Shown: positions 10,661-20,327 of the stretch, in pieces | Layout of the letters: each line of letters opens with the position of its first letter | Position numbering within the stretch: the stretch's first letter is position 1 | Assembly: GCF_016802725.1 (NCBI RefSeq) | Contig: NC_052668.1 | Coordinates: 2,938,501 to 3,002,500, forward strand | Length of the DNA: 64,000 nt | From: Solenopsis invicta | Lineage: Eukaryota; Arthropoda; Insecta; Hymenoptera; Formicidae | Direction: 5' to 3' | Notes under the pieces: generated by a model | What the model was told of the DNA's origin: nothing | What the model saw: the letters and a program-made list of their open reading frames with translations, nothing else | The model's database searches: none | Program-made: the position numbers and the translations under genes

Positions 10661-11475
10661 AATATGTTGTAGTACAGATAAAAATAAGGGACACGTATTT
10701 TTTTATACTTACCCAATCTCAATTTTAAGGGGTGAAACACCCCTTTGAAGAAAATCGGGTTTTTTTTAAGCGTATATTATTACAGCTATAAAAGATAAAG
10801 AAAAATGTTCTAAATAAAAGTTGAATGGCTCGAAGTGTATTTTATAACAGTAAAAAAAAAATTTTTTTTTATACTTTTTTCCACCACTTACCTATTTTTT
10901 TCAAAATTTTTATTTTTATTTATATTCAAAATAAAGTTCATTTTATTACAAATTAAACGGTATATGATAAAGTTACGATGCAACATTCCCATTTTCCAAA
11001 AATAATGAAAAACCTCTTTATACGCATGGTACGCGCACCCGTTAGCATGTTTGTGCGCTGGAAGGGACTTCCTCCGATGTCGACGTGCCTTTAATATGTT
11101 GTACAGATAAAAATAAGGGACACGTATTTTTTTATACGTACCCTAATGCACTTTTAAGGGTGAAACATCTCTTCGAACAAAATCGGTTTTTTTTTCTTTC
11201 AAAGCGTGTATTGTCAAAACTAAAAAAAAAAAAAAAATGTTCTGAATAGAAGTTGAATGGCTGTAAGAGTACTTTATAACAGTGATAAAAAAAAAAATTT
11301 TTTTTAATACTTTGCCTCACCATCTACCTATTTTTTCCGAAATTTTTATTTCTTTTTATAAGTAAAATAAAGCTTATTTTATTAGAATTTAATGATATAT
11401 GACAAAGTTATGATGCGACATTTCCATTTTCCAAAAATAATTAAAAACCTCTCTAAAAGCATATGATACGTGCAC
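10661..11475. repeat. Tandem duplication, about 432-bp unit, two copies
   Basis: The block atatgttgta..cagataaaaataagggacacg at 10661 recurs at 11094. Homology continues through gggtgaaacac, aaatgttct..aaaagttgaatggct, ccacc..ctatttttt and the terminal acattcccattttccaaaaataat blocks. Identity is high with many small indels in A/T runs. No open frame is conserved in both copies. The first copy starts about 130 bp after the solo LTR ends. Confidence 0.9.
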
Positions 11476-13086
11476 TTGATACTTCACGTATCATGTTTTG
11501 CTCGTATTTTTATATATTTTTATTTTATTGTTTATTTTTAAATTTACAAAATTTAATAAAAATAATATTTAATTTTATTATTTAAATAAAAATAAAAAAT
11601 GATCCCTAATCCCAGGACTTCTCCACGTAAATACGATCTCCAAATAAAATCTGGAGGTTCCACTAATTTTTCAAATGGTCATTTCGGTCCCAATCTTTCT
11701 CATTTATCTCGCGGTCGAGACGGCGTGAGTTTTATATTCTGCATCTTGGATATTTATATTCTGCATCTTGGATATTTATGTTTCCATATTGACTGATGTT
11801 GCTTTGGCTTCAAATCTAAAAACAAAAGAAACGTTAATAATTTAGAATGCACCATGGGTAATTTTATAATTAAAAATATAAAACGTGTATTACTTACGTT
11901 TAGTTCCTCCTTCTCCTCCTCCTTTGAATAATTATAATTGTCGAAGAACCCCAAGATATATCTAGAGTATGTGAGAGTGTCCTCTTCTTTTCTCTCCTTT
12001 TTATCCAAGTATTCCAAATTACTTATACTTTATGCCGCACAATTCGATTGTTACGTATATTTTCTTTTTGTCGTATCTTTCCGCAAGAAAGCCGTCAATA
12101 AGTTTTTGTGGCCAATTGTACTTTTTGGTGTTTATCACAAAATTTATCACACCATACACTTGTGTTTGTTAGGTTGTTTTTTATGTCTTATTCTCTATTT
12201 CTTATTAATACTGGAGGAACACATTAAATGAGACATCTCTATAACACAATTTTATGTCTTGCGCCCGATAGTTCCACGAACTGACTGACTAACTGATCTT
12301 TAGCGCATTAATAAAAAATATAAAATTCAAGCCGTTATCAGTCACGAAAAACAGGAAACAGACGAGTCACCAACGGTTTGCCAAATTCGTAATGGCGTCT
12401 TTACCCTCGCAGGAAATGACACTTCTCTAAACAATCATTTGAAATAACGACTAATAAAGCCTTGAATAAATTTTTGTCCATAGAAAATGAATTTCTCCTG
12501 TCAACGTATACACTCAAGCATTTATCGTTCCGCGATAAAACATGCTCACTGTTTCAAGTATACTGATTAATATAAATTAAGCATAGTGTATACTAATTAA
12601 TAAAAGTTAAACATTTTTTTATATACTGGTCAATATCATTCGACTATAATATTTGTTCTCTTCAGTATTTTGCAGACAAGGAGACTTGGTATACAAAAAA
12701 TTAGTACTCACACATTCCATACCTTTACTATCTAACGCCAGCTCATCAACTAACAATAGAATTAACATAAAATTAATTTAAAAATTAGTTAGAAATTTCA
12801 CTTTTTATGCATTTATATAATTCAATTAATGTGTTCAATAAATTCGATTAATGTAGAAATATGCATAATCACGCCATTGGGCGTGTGTACATCATTTATA
12901 TCTTGAAATTTAATTTTTACGTCTTGGCAGAATTAATCTTAATATGTATAGATTCAGGAGTTACGTAAATGTTTTTCTCGATGTGTGCGTTTTTATGATA
13001 TTTATGCAGACTGTACTTGAAATTTTCGTCATTTCGTATTTTGGAAAAAAATGTTACATGAAGTTTCTTTGCGAAAAAAAACATGA
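11476..13086. other. No recognisable gene; AT-rich sequence with short ORFs
   Basis: The longest open frames (for example 11599-11796 and 11938-12231 on plus) show no family motif, biased codon content or repeat structure. Base composition is typical of the AT-rich background. I see no RNA gene or transposon end. Confidence 0.45.
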
Positions 13087-13845
13087 CACGTGAGGACGGG
13101 ATCCGATAGCGCACGATGCGATAGCCCACGTCCCGATAACACACGTCAAATTTAAAATAATTCCCGATAACCCACGTCTCTTTAGCACACGTCCCGATAA
13201 CGCACAAAGTAAACTACGCACCTGCCCGATCACACACGTCTCAATAGCACACGTCAAATTTAAAATAATTCCCGATAACCCACGTATCTTTAGCATACGT
13301 GCCGATAACCCACGAAGAAAAACGCACGACTGGTCGATAACGCACCTCTCGATAGCCCACGTCTCTATAGCGCACGTCTTGATAGCCCACGTCTCTATAG
13401 CGCACGTCTCGATAGCCCACGTCTCTATAGCGCACGTCTTGATAACGCACGTCTCGATATCCCACGTCTCTTAAGCGCATTTTTTACTTTATGGGTTATT
13501 GGGATGTGCGCTAAAGAGACGTGGGCTATCGAGACGTAGGCTTTCAAGACGTGCGCTATAGAGACGTGCGCTATAGAGACGTGGGCTATTGAGACGTGCG
13601 TTATCGACCAGTCGTGCGTTTTTCTTCGTGGGTTATCGGCACGTGTGCTAAAAATACGTGAGTTATCGGGAACTATTTTAAATTTGACGTGTGCTATCAA
13701 GACGTGTGTGATCGGGCAGGTGCGTGTTTTACTTCGTGCGTTATCGGGACATGTGCTAAAAAGACGTGGGTTATCGGAAATTATTTTAAATTTGACGTGT
13801 GCTATCGGGATGTGGGCTATCGCACCGTGCGCTATCGAGATCCGC
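13087..13845. repeat. Large palindrome built from a 15-bp tandem repeat (ATAGCSCACGTCTYK)
   Basis: At 13330-13490 the sequence is a tandem array of 15-mers alternating ATAGCCCACGTCTCT and ATAGCGCACGTCTTG. From 13510 to 13845 the same array and its flanking blocks occur in reverse complement (gacgtgggctatcga...). Matched non-repeat blocks, such as the caaatttaaaataattcccgata segments and gcacgactggtcgataacgcac, prove a true inverted duplication with centre near 13490. Because 15 is a multiple of 3, every frame yields pentapeptide repeats of the R-D-V-G/R-Y type. These are artefacts of the array. It abuts the left arm of the PolB element. Confidence 0.92.
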
Positions 13846-14404
13846 CCGACCAACGCGTGGGAGTTAGCCCCCGCGGTTCTATCCGGGAGTGGGGAGTGAT
13901 ACTTACGTAGAGTGGCTGGTGTTCCTTAAGATGCGGTGGGTGGTGTCACCCACTGATCTAGAGGTGGGATTGATTGACAGGTGGCGGTCACCGGTTACAG
14001 TATGTAACCGCCGAGAATGAAGATGTTGGGGAGAGGGGGGAAGCCCGTAGTTAGAACCAGCATGTATAATATTTTTATAATAACGCGGCCAATTTTCGCG
14101 GCGGTTCTCCGCGGCGTTTTCCGCGGCGTTTTCCGCGGCGTTTTCCGCGGCGTTTTCCGCGGCGTATTCCGCGGCGTATTTCGCGGCGGTTTCCGCGGTG
14201 CTCAAATTTCGCGGCGGTTTCCGCGGCGCTCAAATTTCGCGGGGCCCACCGCCGCCGCCGCACGGAAAGAATAAATATTAATTTTTATATCCTACCCGAA
14301 TGCTCGCAGATGTTTCCCCATGGCGTCGCGCCTCGCCGCGTCCGCACCCGCACGCGAAAATCCGCGGAAAAATTAATAAAAGATCCCTTAAAAAAAAACT
14401 TACC
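13846..14404. repeat. Left inverted arm of the PolB element
   Basis: Complementary to the right arm: the outer block around gggagtggggagtgatacttacgtagagtgg pairs with 20890-20945; the gacaggtggcggtcaccggt block pairs with 20820-20860; gaaatccgcgg/aattaataaaa pairs with 19625-19645; and the inner tip cttacc (14399-14404) pairs with ggtaag at 19596. The arm contains GC-rich 12-bp subrepeats and ends exactly where the unique interior begins. Confidence 0.88.
14098..14250. repeat. 12-bp GC-rich subterminal repeats (CCGCGGCGTTTT-like) in the left arm
   Basis: At least six consecutive or near-consecutive units of CCGCGGCGTTTT or a close variant (..gtatt, ..gtttc), then longer units carrying ctcaaatttcgcggcggt. 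Related units in opposite orientation lie in the right arm at 20612-20750. Such arrays could be protein-binding sites in the arms; that is inference. Confidence 0.88.
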
Positions 14405-14529
14405 ACCACCGCCGCCGCCAGCACCGTTTGTTATTCTTCTTTCTGGTAGTATTCGTCATCGTCATTGTCAGCGTTGTCGTCGTCATTGTCAGTATCATTG
14501 TGATCATCGTTGTTTTCATCTCCATGGGG

Positions 14530-14667
14530 AAGGTTCCGAGAGCGCACAGTACTATTGCACACAAGCCACTCACAACCACTCATAGCGCTTGAACAGAAGA
14601 ATATCACTAGGCACCAGCCGCTGTGATTGGCTGTGTGCAATAGTACTGTGCGCTATCGGAACCTTCC
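14530..14667. repeat. 138-bp palindrome (40-bp arms) inside the PolB element
   Basis: aaggttccga.agcgcacagt and the following actattgcacaca block at 14530-14570 pair with 14630-14667. The flanks ccatgggg / cgacgaaa give no clear duplication. It has no coding content and could be a tiny MITE or a structured element of the transposon. Confidence 0.8.
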
Positions 14668-15506
14668 CGACGAAAGATATACGATTACATTGTAGGCGAA
14701 GTAAAACGCCGCTACTTTATGCTCGCTATTATATTATATTATTATATTATATTATAAATGTTTCCAGAAGATTTATTTTGTATTGTTTTTGGCTCCATTT
14801 TAAAGGCAGTATTCCAATACATATAAATTTCAAGTCTCGTAATTTTTTATCCTATTGTTCGAAATTTATAGAATATTATTCATTTAAATTATATTTGCTG
14901 ATTCAGCTCTTTGTCGATACAGCTCTCAGGCATGGCCTTGCCGTGTATTTTGACAGCGGCTAATCACAAAGGTATCGAATTACATCGAAGACGAAGCGTA
15001 TGCCTTGATTGAATGCTCGCTGTTCTATTGTAATATATACATACCCTTGAACACGTATGAACAAGTTGTTTGCGGCACGCGCCGCTGCAAATATGTACCA
15101 CGCGCAAGCCTGCCTCTTCCCTTTGCTTAATCGAGATTTCTAATGTAGAGACACACTGATGCAACAGTATATAAATGATCTAGAATATTTCATTGGTTTT
15201 TCGAGTGGTGGTAAGGATAGATTTTTTCATGCCCCCACTAGATGATGCAATTTTCGTCAGACAAAAGACAACGTATAATAGATATGTAATTAGCGCTCGG
15301 ACATCAGTAGATGTCTTTGAAGCATATCGACTCTATTGTTGGTGGTCAAAGAAATGGCCGATCGTCACAAAGACAACGAGAATAATGTGCAAGTGAACTT
15401 TGACAAGTTGCACCAATGTATGTGTATAATCCAGCTAACATGTGCCCAATATGTATGCATATGTAAAAATATATATATAGACAATAAACGCAGCCAAAAA
15501 TAGAGT

Positions 15507-15827
15507 TTGACGACGCAGTGCCTTATAGACATAAATCTATTTATAGACTTTGATCTAGAAAATATTGTGTTCGTTCTCGATAATGTGTTTATGCCGGAAG
15601 AAGAAGAAACTGATGTTCCACGACGAGTATCGTCGATAAAATTCCTTTGCGATCAAGAATTAGGAATACGTGGTACCTGTGAACGTGCCGTGAGACAAGG
15701 TATTATTATTAACTCAGAACGTGTTTGTAGATTGTCAGACTACAAGAAAAGGAAATTGTATTTGCTCATACTGGACCATCTGTGTGCGTTTGATAATTGT
15801 GAAGAAAAGCAATTAAACAAATACTAG
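15507..15827 (+). CDS. Hypothetical ORF in the PolB element (no ATG at frame start)
   Basis: An open frame of about 106 codons whose first in-frame ATG is at 15591 (FMPEEEE). The product is mixed charged with an acidic patch after that Met and a C-terminal Cys pair. A TATA-like sequence (tatataaatg, 15167) lies upstream. It has the same strand as the polymerase and a close tail-to-head position to the next ORF, which suggests an element-encoded accessory protein. I do not recognise it. Confidence 0.4.
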   Translation: MTTQCLIDINLFIDFDLENIVFVLDNVFMPEEEETDVPRRVSSIKFLCDQELGIRGTCERAVRQGIIINSERVCRLSDYKKRKLYLLILDHLCAFDNCEEKQLNKY

Positions 15828-15923
15828 TGGGCAAATAAAATTGATCAGAATATCTCTATATACGATATTGTTCTGTAGATTACGATTCCCGCTGGTCATG
15901 GGCAGTGCATCGAATTGCTTGCA

Positions 15924-16178
15924 ATGAACGTGTATACACCACCACCACAGAACTGCGATGATAAGCGCGAACCTGCAGTGATTAATTTATTTAAACAGTG
16001 GGTTGAAAAGAGAAATAGAGAGCAGGATGATCCTTGGTGGAAATACGCTATACCTCCTGCTTTTTGTGAATTAAAATATATAAACGGATACTGTAACGTT
16101 CTAAGCGCACAGCAAATTTGCAAATTATGTAAAAAAAATACGTGCAAGTGTTCCGAGAAAGCGTGTGATACGTACTAA
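15924..16178 (+). CDS. Hypothetical small Cys-rich protein in the PolB element
   Basis: The ATG at 15924 gives about 84 residues: a Pro-rich start (VYTPPPQ), a basic/acidic helix (FKQWVEKRNREQDDPWW) and a C-terminal Cys cluster, C-x2-C-x3-C-x-C, compatible with a small zinc-binding motif. It is on the same strand as its neighbours, 96 bp after the previous ORF. Family unknown; a DNA- or protein-binding role would be a guess. Confidence 0.45.
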   Translation: MNVYTPPPQNCDDKREPAVINLFKQWVEKRNREQDDPWWKYAIPPAFCELKYINGYCNVLSAQQICKLCKKNTCKCSEKACDTY

Positions 16179-16188
16179 TAACTGAAAA

Positions 16189-16323
16189 ATGGAGAACATT
16201 GAACGCAAACTGCTCGAGCGATGCTCGCAGATCGCTACTCAAGAGGAGTGTCGTGCATGGGTGGAACGAGAAGAGTGCCTCGCGTATCTCGAAAAATGTT
16301 GTAGTAGTGCCAAACGTTCTTGA
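16189..16323 (+). CDS. Hypothetical 44-residue ORF upstream of the polymerase
   Basis: ATG at 16189 and TGA at 16321. The product is short, charged and Cys-containing (MENIERKLLERC.., two further Cys near the end) and predicted mostly helical. Only 10 bp separate it from the stop of the preceding ORF, and the polymerase-associated frame opens 28 bp downstream. It may be the original N-terminus of that gene before a frameshift. Confidence 0.4.
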   Translation: MENIERKLLERCSQIATQEECRAWVEREECLAYLEKCCSSAKRS

Positions 16324-17100
16324 CTCACCGTTGGCTCTAGACAATCCATAGTGGCGAGAATCGCGCGACTCGCAGGTGCAAAAGCGCAGTTAGAAATGCG
16401 TTTAACACACGTTGGAGGTGATGCGCACGCTAGTACAAGCGCCGGTGGCAAAAAATCACTCATCTGGCGCAAGATCGAGGCCGCGTTTGAGTTACGTATT
16501 CTTACGGGTGCTGTAATAAACGCCGATTATATTGAACCGCGACATTTCTTGGAAGACGCTAGTGATTTGGTGATCGAGCAAGTGCGAGACCTATCGCAAA
16601 ACATGGAAATGTAAAGGTGAATACCGTATTCAACGGTGAAATTGTAAACATTGGTAACGACCGCGATAATAAAAGTCTCGCGACGAAGAACCATGAGCTA
16701 TACCGAGCTAAATTTGCGCGAATGGTACGAGCAGCGTGTAACCGAAATGCTATTAGCGATGCTCGATGAGTTTCAAGAAGTAGTGGCTGGGCCTTACATA
16801 GAATTCAAAACTTGATGGTGAATATAAACAAACTTAATCCCATGCACGCGGGATGTTGCATCAAAATGCCGAAGAAAGCAAGTGACAAGCGTGCAATAAT
16901 TAATATGCAATCAAAAGACAATGCTTGCTTCGCGTGGTCGGTGACGGCCGCCTTGCATCCGGCTGAAAAAAATGCCGACTGGGAATCGTCGTATCCGCAT
17001 TATTCGACAGTTTTGAAGTTTGAAGACGTTCAATTTCCAATGAAAGTGAAAGACATTGGAAAATTTGAACGATTAAATAACGTGTTGGTAAATGTGTACA

Positions 17101-17734
17101 GTTTGTGCCAGATATGCCTGGGGTCCGATTCTAGGGTCCACGTTTTATTCTTAGTTGTTTTTACGTTCATGACTATTATAACTAGATGCTGCGTCAGCAA
17201 TCATGAATGCATTGTAGTGTTAGTAAATTATGTTTTGACAGCCGGCCGATGTAACCTCAGTTTTAATCGGTGAAATCTCAGAAATATTTTAAAGCTTAAT
17301 TGAAAAGAAGCGGATCGAAGCCTTTGATATATCAGATAAATTGTAGTTTTGAAAATAAAAAGTGCTATTATTTGGCAATAAAAAAATATACTTTGTGAGC
17401 TGTTTTTCTCACAATTACAGGTAATAATAAAACTTGGTGCAAGAAATCACTGTATTACTTAATAAATGTAAGGATAGTCAACAACGGAGTGTTTGTAGCG
17501 ATAATTATCAAAAGCTTTGATCCGCTTCCTTATAATTAAGCTTTGGAATATTTCTGAGATTTCACCGATCAAAATTGAGGTTACATCGGTCGGCTGTTAA
17601 AACATAATTTACTAACACTACGATACATTCATGATTGCTGACGCAGCATCCGGTTATAATAGTCATGAACGTAAAAACAACTATGAACAAAACGTGGACC
17701 CTAGAATCGGACCTCAGGGATATCTAGCACAAAC
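17101..17734. mobile_element. Foldback MITE (634 bp) inserted in the PolB gene, TSD TGTACA
   Basis: Starts GTTTGTGCCAGATATGCC and ends with the mirror ...GATATCTAGCACAAAC. Arms of about 215 bp pair almost completely (gtccgattctagggtccacg with its complement near 17690). TGTACA occurs at 17095-17100 and 17735-17740. Deleting the element plus one copy rejoins the polymerase frame as ..NVY-TTELDRKRKIEY.., which supports precise insertion. No coding capacity. Superfamily unassigned: a 6-bp palindromic target is unusual for a MITE. Confidence 0.9.
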
Positions 17735-17945
17735 TGTACACTACCGAATTGGACAGAAAACGAAAGATAGAATACATTGTACCATTACGCCTGATCAAAG
17801 ATACGAAGGAGAAACACGTCAATCTTTTCTACGTGGAAGGTAAACATGACGTCACCCACGGTCACTTTGCGTGGATTAAGAACCTGTCGCGACTGATCAG
17901 CTCACAGCTAAACAAATACGGACACAAGAAATTTATCTGCGATCG

Positions 17946-18017
17946 GTAAGTGTAATAATATAAAAAAATTTCATCACTTAAAATTATTGTTTTGTACAAA
18001 TAATTTGTTCATTACAG
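17946..18017 (+). other. Spliceosomal intron (72 nt) in the PolB gene
   Basis: The donor GTAAGT follows ..ICDR and the acceptor ..TTCATTACAG precedes the next exon. Splicing restores the frame as D-R-Y-L-H-Y-F, and an AT-rich body and pyrimidine-rich end are present. Unspliced, the frame hits a stop at once (TAA at 17948-17950, four bases into the intron). Confidence 0.8.
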
Positions 18018-19595
18018 TTACCTGCATTATTTCCACTTAGAGGAAAAGTTGCAGTCGCACGAAATGGAATGCAAGAAAGTAAATGACTGCGCCATCATAC
18101 TACCGAGAGAGGACCAGAAATGGCTAGAATTCGACTCATACAATAACAAGGAGCGTGTACCCTTTGTAATTTACGCCGATTTGGAGTGCGTATTGAGAAA
18201 GATGAAGAACGAATCAGAGAACACATAGAGTTTTGCGTATCAACACCACAAGGTATATAGCATAACTTACTATGTTAAATGCTCATTCGACGACGCGTTA
18301 TTATTGTATCGTTTTTGCCGCGATAAGGACTGCGTCGCGTGGTTCGCGAAAGAATGAGAAAATCTTGCGCATGACATGAAAGCCCAAATATCCGCCAATG
18401 TTTCAATGGAACAATTAACTATACAGCAGAAAGAGGCATTTTTAAACGCAACAAATTGTCATATATGCAAAAAACAGTTTATATCAGATAAGGGTCTTAT
18501 CCGTAACGAGTGGCTTGATCGGCGGGTGCGTAATCATTGTCATTTGACCAGCAAGTATCGCGGTCCCGCTCATAATAAATGTAATTTAAATTATAAGAAT
18601 ACGTACGTTATTCCGGTCGTTTTTCATAATTTGAGCGGTTACGACGCGCATTTTATAATAAAAGAAATTTTTACCGCGTTCAAAGGCAAGATTGATTTAC
18701 TACTGATTAATAAAGAAAAATATATTTTGTTTACTAAACATGTCTCAGCTACCGGCGTAGAAACAAAATCGGGCAAAGTACGAAATTGTATACGATTTCG
18801 ATTCATCGACTCATATAAATTTCTAAGTGCGTGCCTCAAAAAATTGGCGTCATTTCTAAGTATTGAACAATTAAAAATTACTCGTTCCGAATTTTCCAAG
18901 TTGTCAAACAAAGATTTCGAACTCCTCACGCGCAAAAGCGTTTCTTCGCACGTTGTACGTTGATGATGCTGACAAGCTTTTAGAAACGCGTTTACCTCCG
19001 CGCGAATCTTTCTATAGTTCACTGAGCGGGCAGACGATATCAGAGCATGATTACGCTCATGCCGAGAACGTATGGCAGCGGTTCGCAATTCAAACACTGG
19101 CCGAATACAGCGATTTATATTTGCAAGCGGATGTCTTATTATTAGCCGACATTTTTGAAAACTTTCGTGATAAAAGCATGCAGAGTTACGGTCTGGACAC
19201 TGCGCATTACTATATATTGCCAGGCTACACATGGGATGCAATGTTGAAGAAAACGGGTATAAGATTCGAGTTGCTCACAGATATAGAAATGCTACTTTAC
19301 GGGCAACATGGGATTCGTGGCGGTTTAAGCCAATGTTCGGGCAAATATGCAAAGGCTAATAATAAGTACATGAAATCGTACGATCCTTCAAAACCGTCAA
19401 CTTATTTGATGTATAATGATGTGAATAATCTTTATGGGTGGGCAATGTGTCAACCGTTACCATACGGTAAATTTAAATGAGTCAAAAACGTTGACAATTT
19501 TAATGTAAACTTGCATTTGGCTCAGATACCGGGTATATGCTGGAAGTTGACCTTGCATATGAGAACCATCTGCACAATCGACACAGTGACTTACC

Positions 19596-20237
19596 GGTAA
19601 GTTTTTTTTGGGGGGATTTTTTATTAATTTTTCCGCGGATTTTCGCGTGCGGGCGCCGACGCGGCGAAGCGCGACGCCATGGGAAAACATCTGCGAGCAT
19701 TCGGGTAGGATATAAAAATTAGTATTTATTTTTCCCGCGTGGTGGCGGGCCCCGCGAAATTTGAGCGCCGCGGAAACCGCCGCGAAAGAACGATGGCACT
19801 TTGGGGCCAAAATTTGCCCATAATGGGGAACCTGTGAATTTGGTATATTTTTATGTTTTTGAGTCTGCTGAATTCGAATATAAAATTTAAAATTGTCCAA
19901 AGTGCAGGGAACTTTATGAAAATACGATATTTCTACACAAAAACCTAGTTTTGCGATACATGTTTTCTAATAGTAATTTTGAACTCAAAGACCTTTTTTT
20001 TGTGAATTTTTTTAAAAATGGGTCTTTTAAATCACCATATCATGAAGATTTATAAACATAAAAAAATAAAAAAAAATATAATAAAATATAATAAAAATAT
20101 ATAAAAAATATAAAAATATTTAAACAAATATATAAAAATCTAAAAAATATAAAAAAAGAATAAAAAAAAATATAAAAAAGAAAATAAAAATACAATAGGA
20201 TACCCTGTATGTATCTATGTATATATAGACATATATG

Positions 20238-20327
<90 letters not shown>

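Larger units (their letters stand above)
16351..19598 (+). pseudogene. Protein-primed type-B DNA polymerase, interrupted and C-terminally truncated
   Basis: 16351-17094 encodes the N-terminal region seen ahead of PolB in insect and cnidarian elements (VNINKLNPMHAGC.. then NDNACFAW-like), with frameshifts near 16615 and 16730. After the nested foldback the frame resumes (IVPLRLIKD..), crosses an intron, and shows the Exo I motif YADLEC (18172), a Cys/His zinc motif with HCHL..YRGPAHNKC (about 18450-18600), the Exo II motif HNLSGYD (18625), an Exo III-like segment (YSDLYLQADVLLLADIF, about 19105) and polymerase motif A (DVNNLYG, about 19419). In-frame stops at about 18227, 18355 and 19480 and a frameshift near 18963 disable it. 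It stops at the arm boundary before motifs B and C (the DTD palm site). Confidence 0.88.

Noticed and set aside
13330..13490. Possible CRISPR-like array
   Set aside because: Units are contiguous 15-mers with no unique spacers, and the context is eukaryotic transposon DNA.
12917..13910. Long overlapping frames with RDVGYRDVRY or IAHVSIAHV repeats
   Set aside because: The 15-bp tandem array gives open pentapeptide repeats in several frames on both strands; reading frames are a by-product.
14017..14274. FRGVFRGVFRG-type repeat protein
   Set aside because: Frame across 12-bp GC repeats in the inverted arm; no independent coding evidence.
18639..19241. 200-codon minus-strand frame opposite the PolB gene
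   Set aside because: The plus strand carries the conserved polymerase motifs at the same place; the antisense frame has none.
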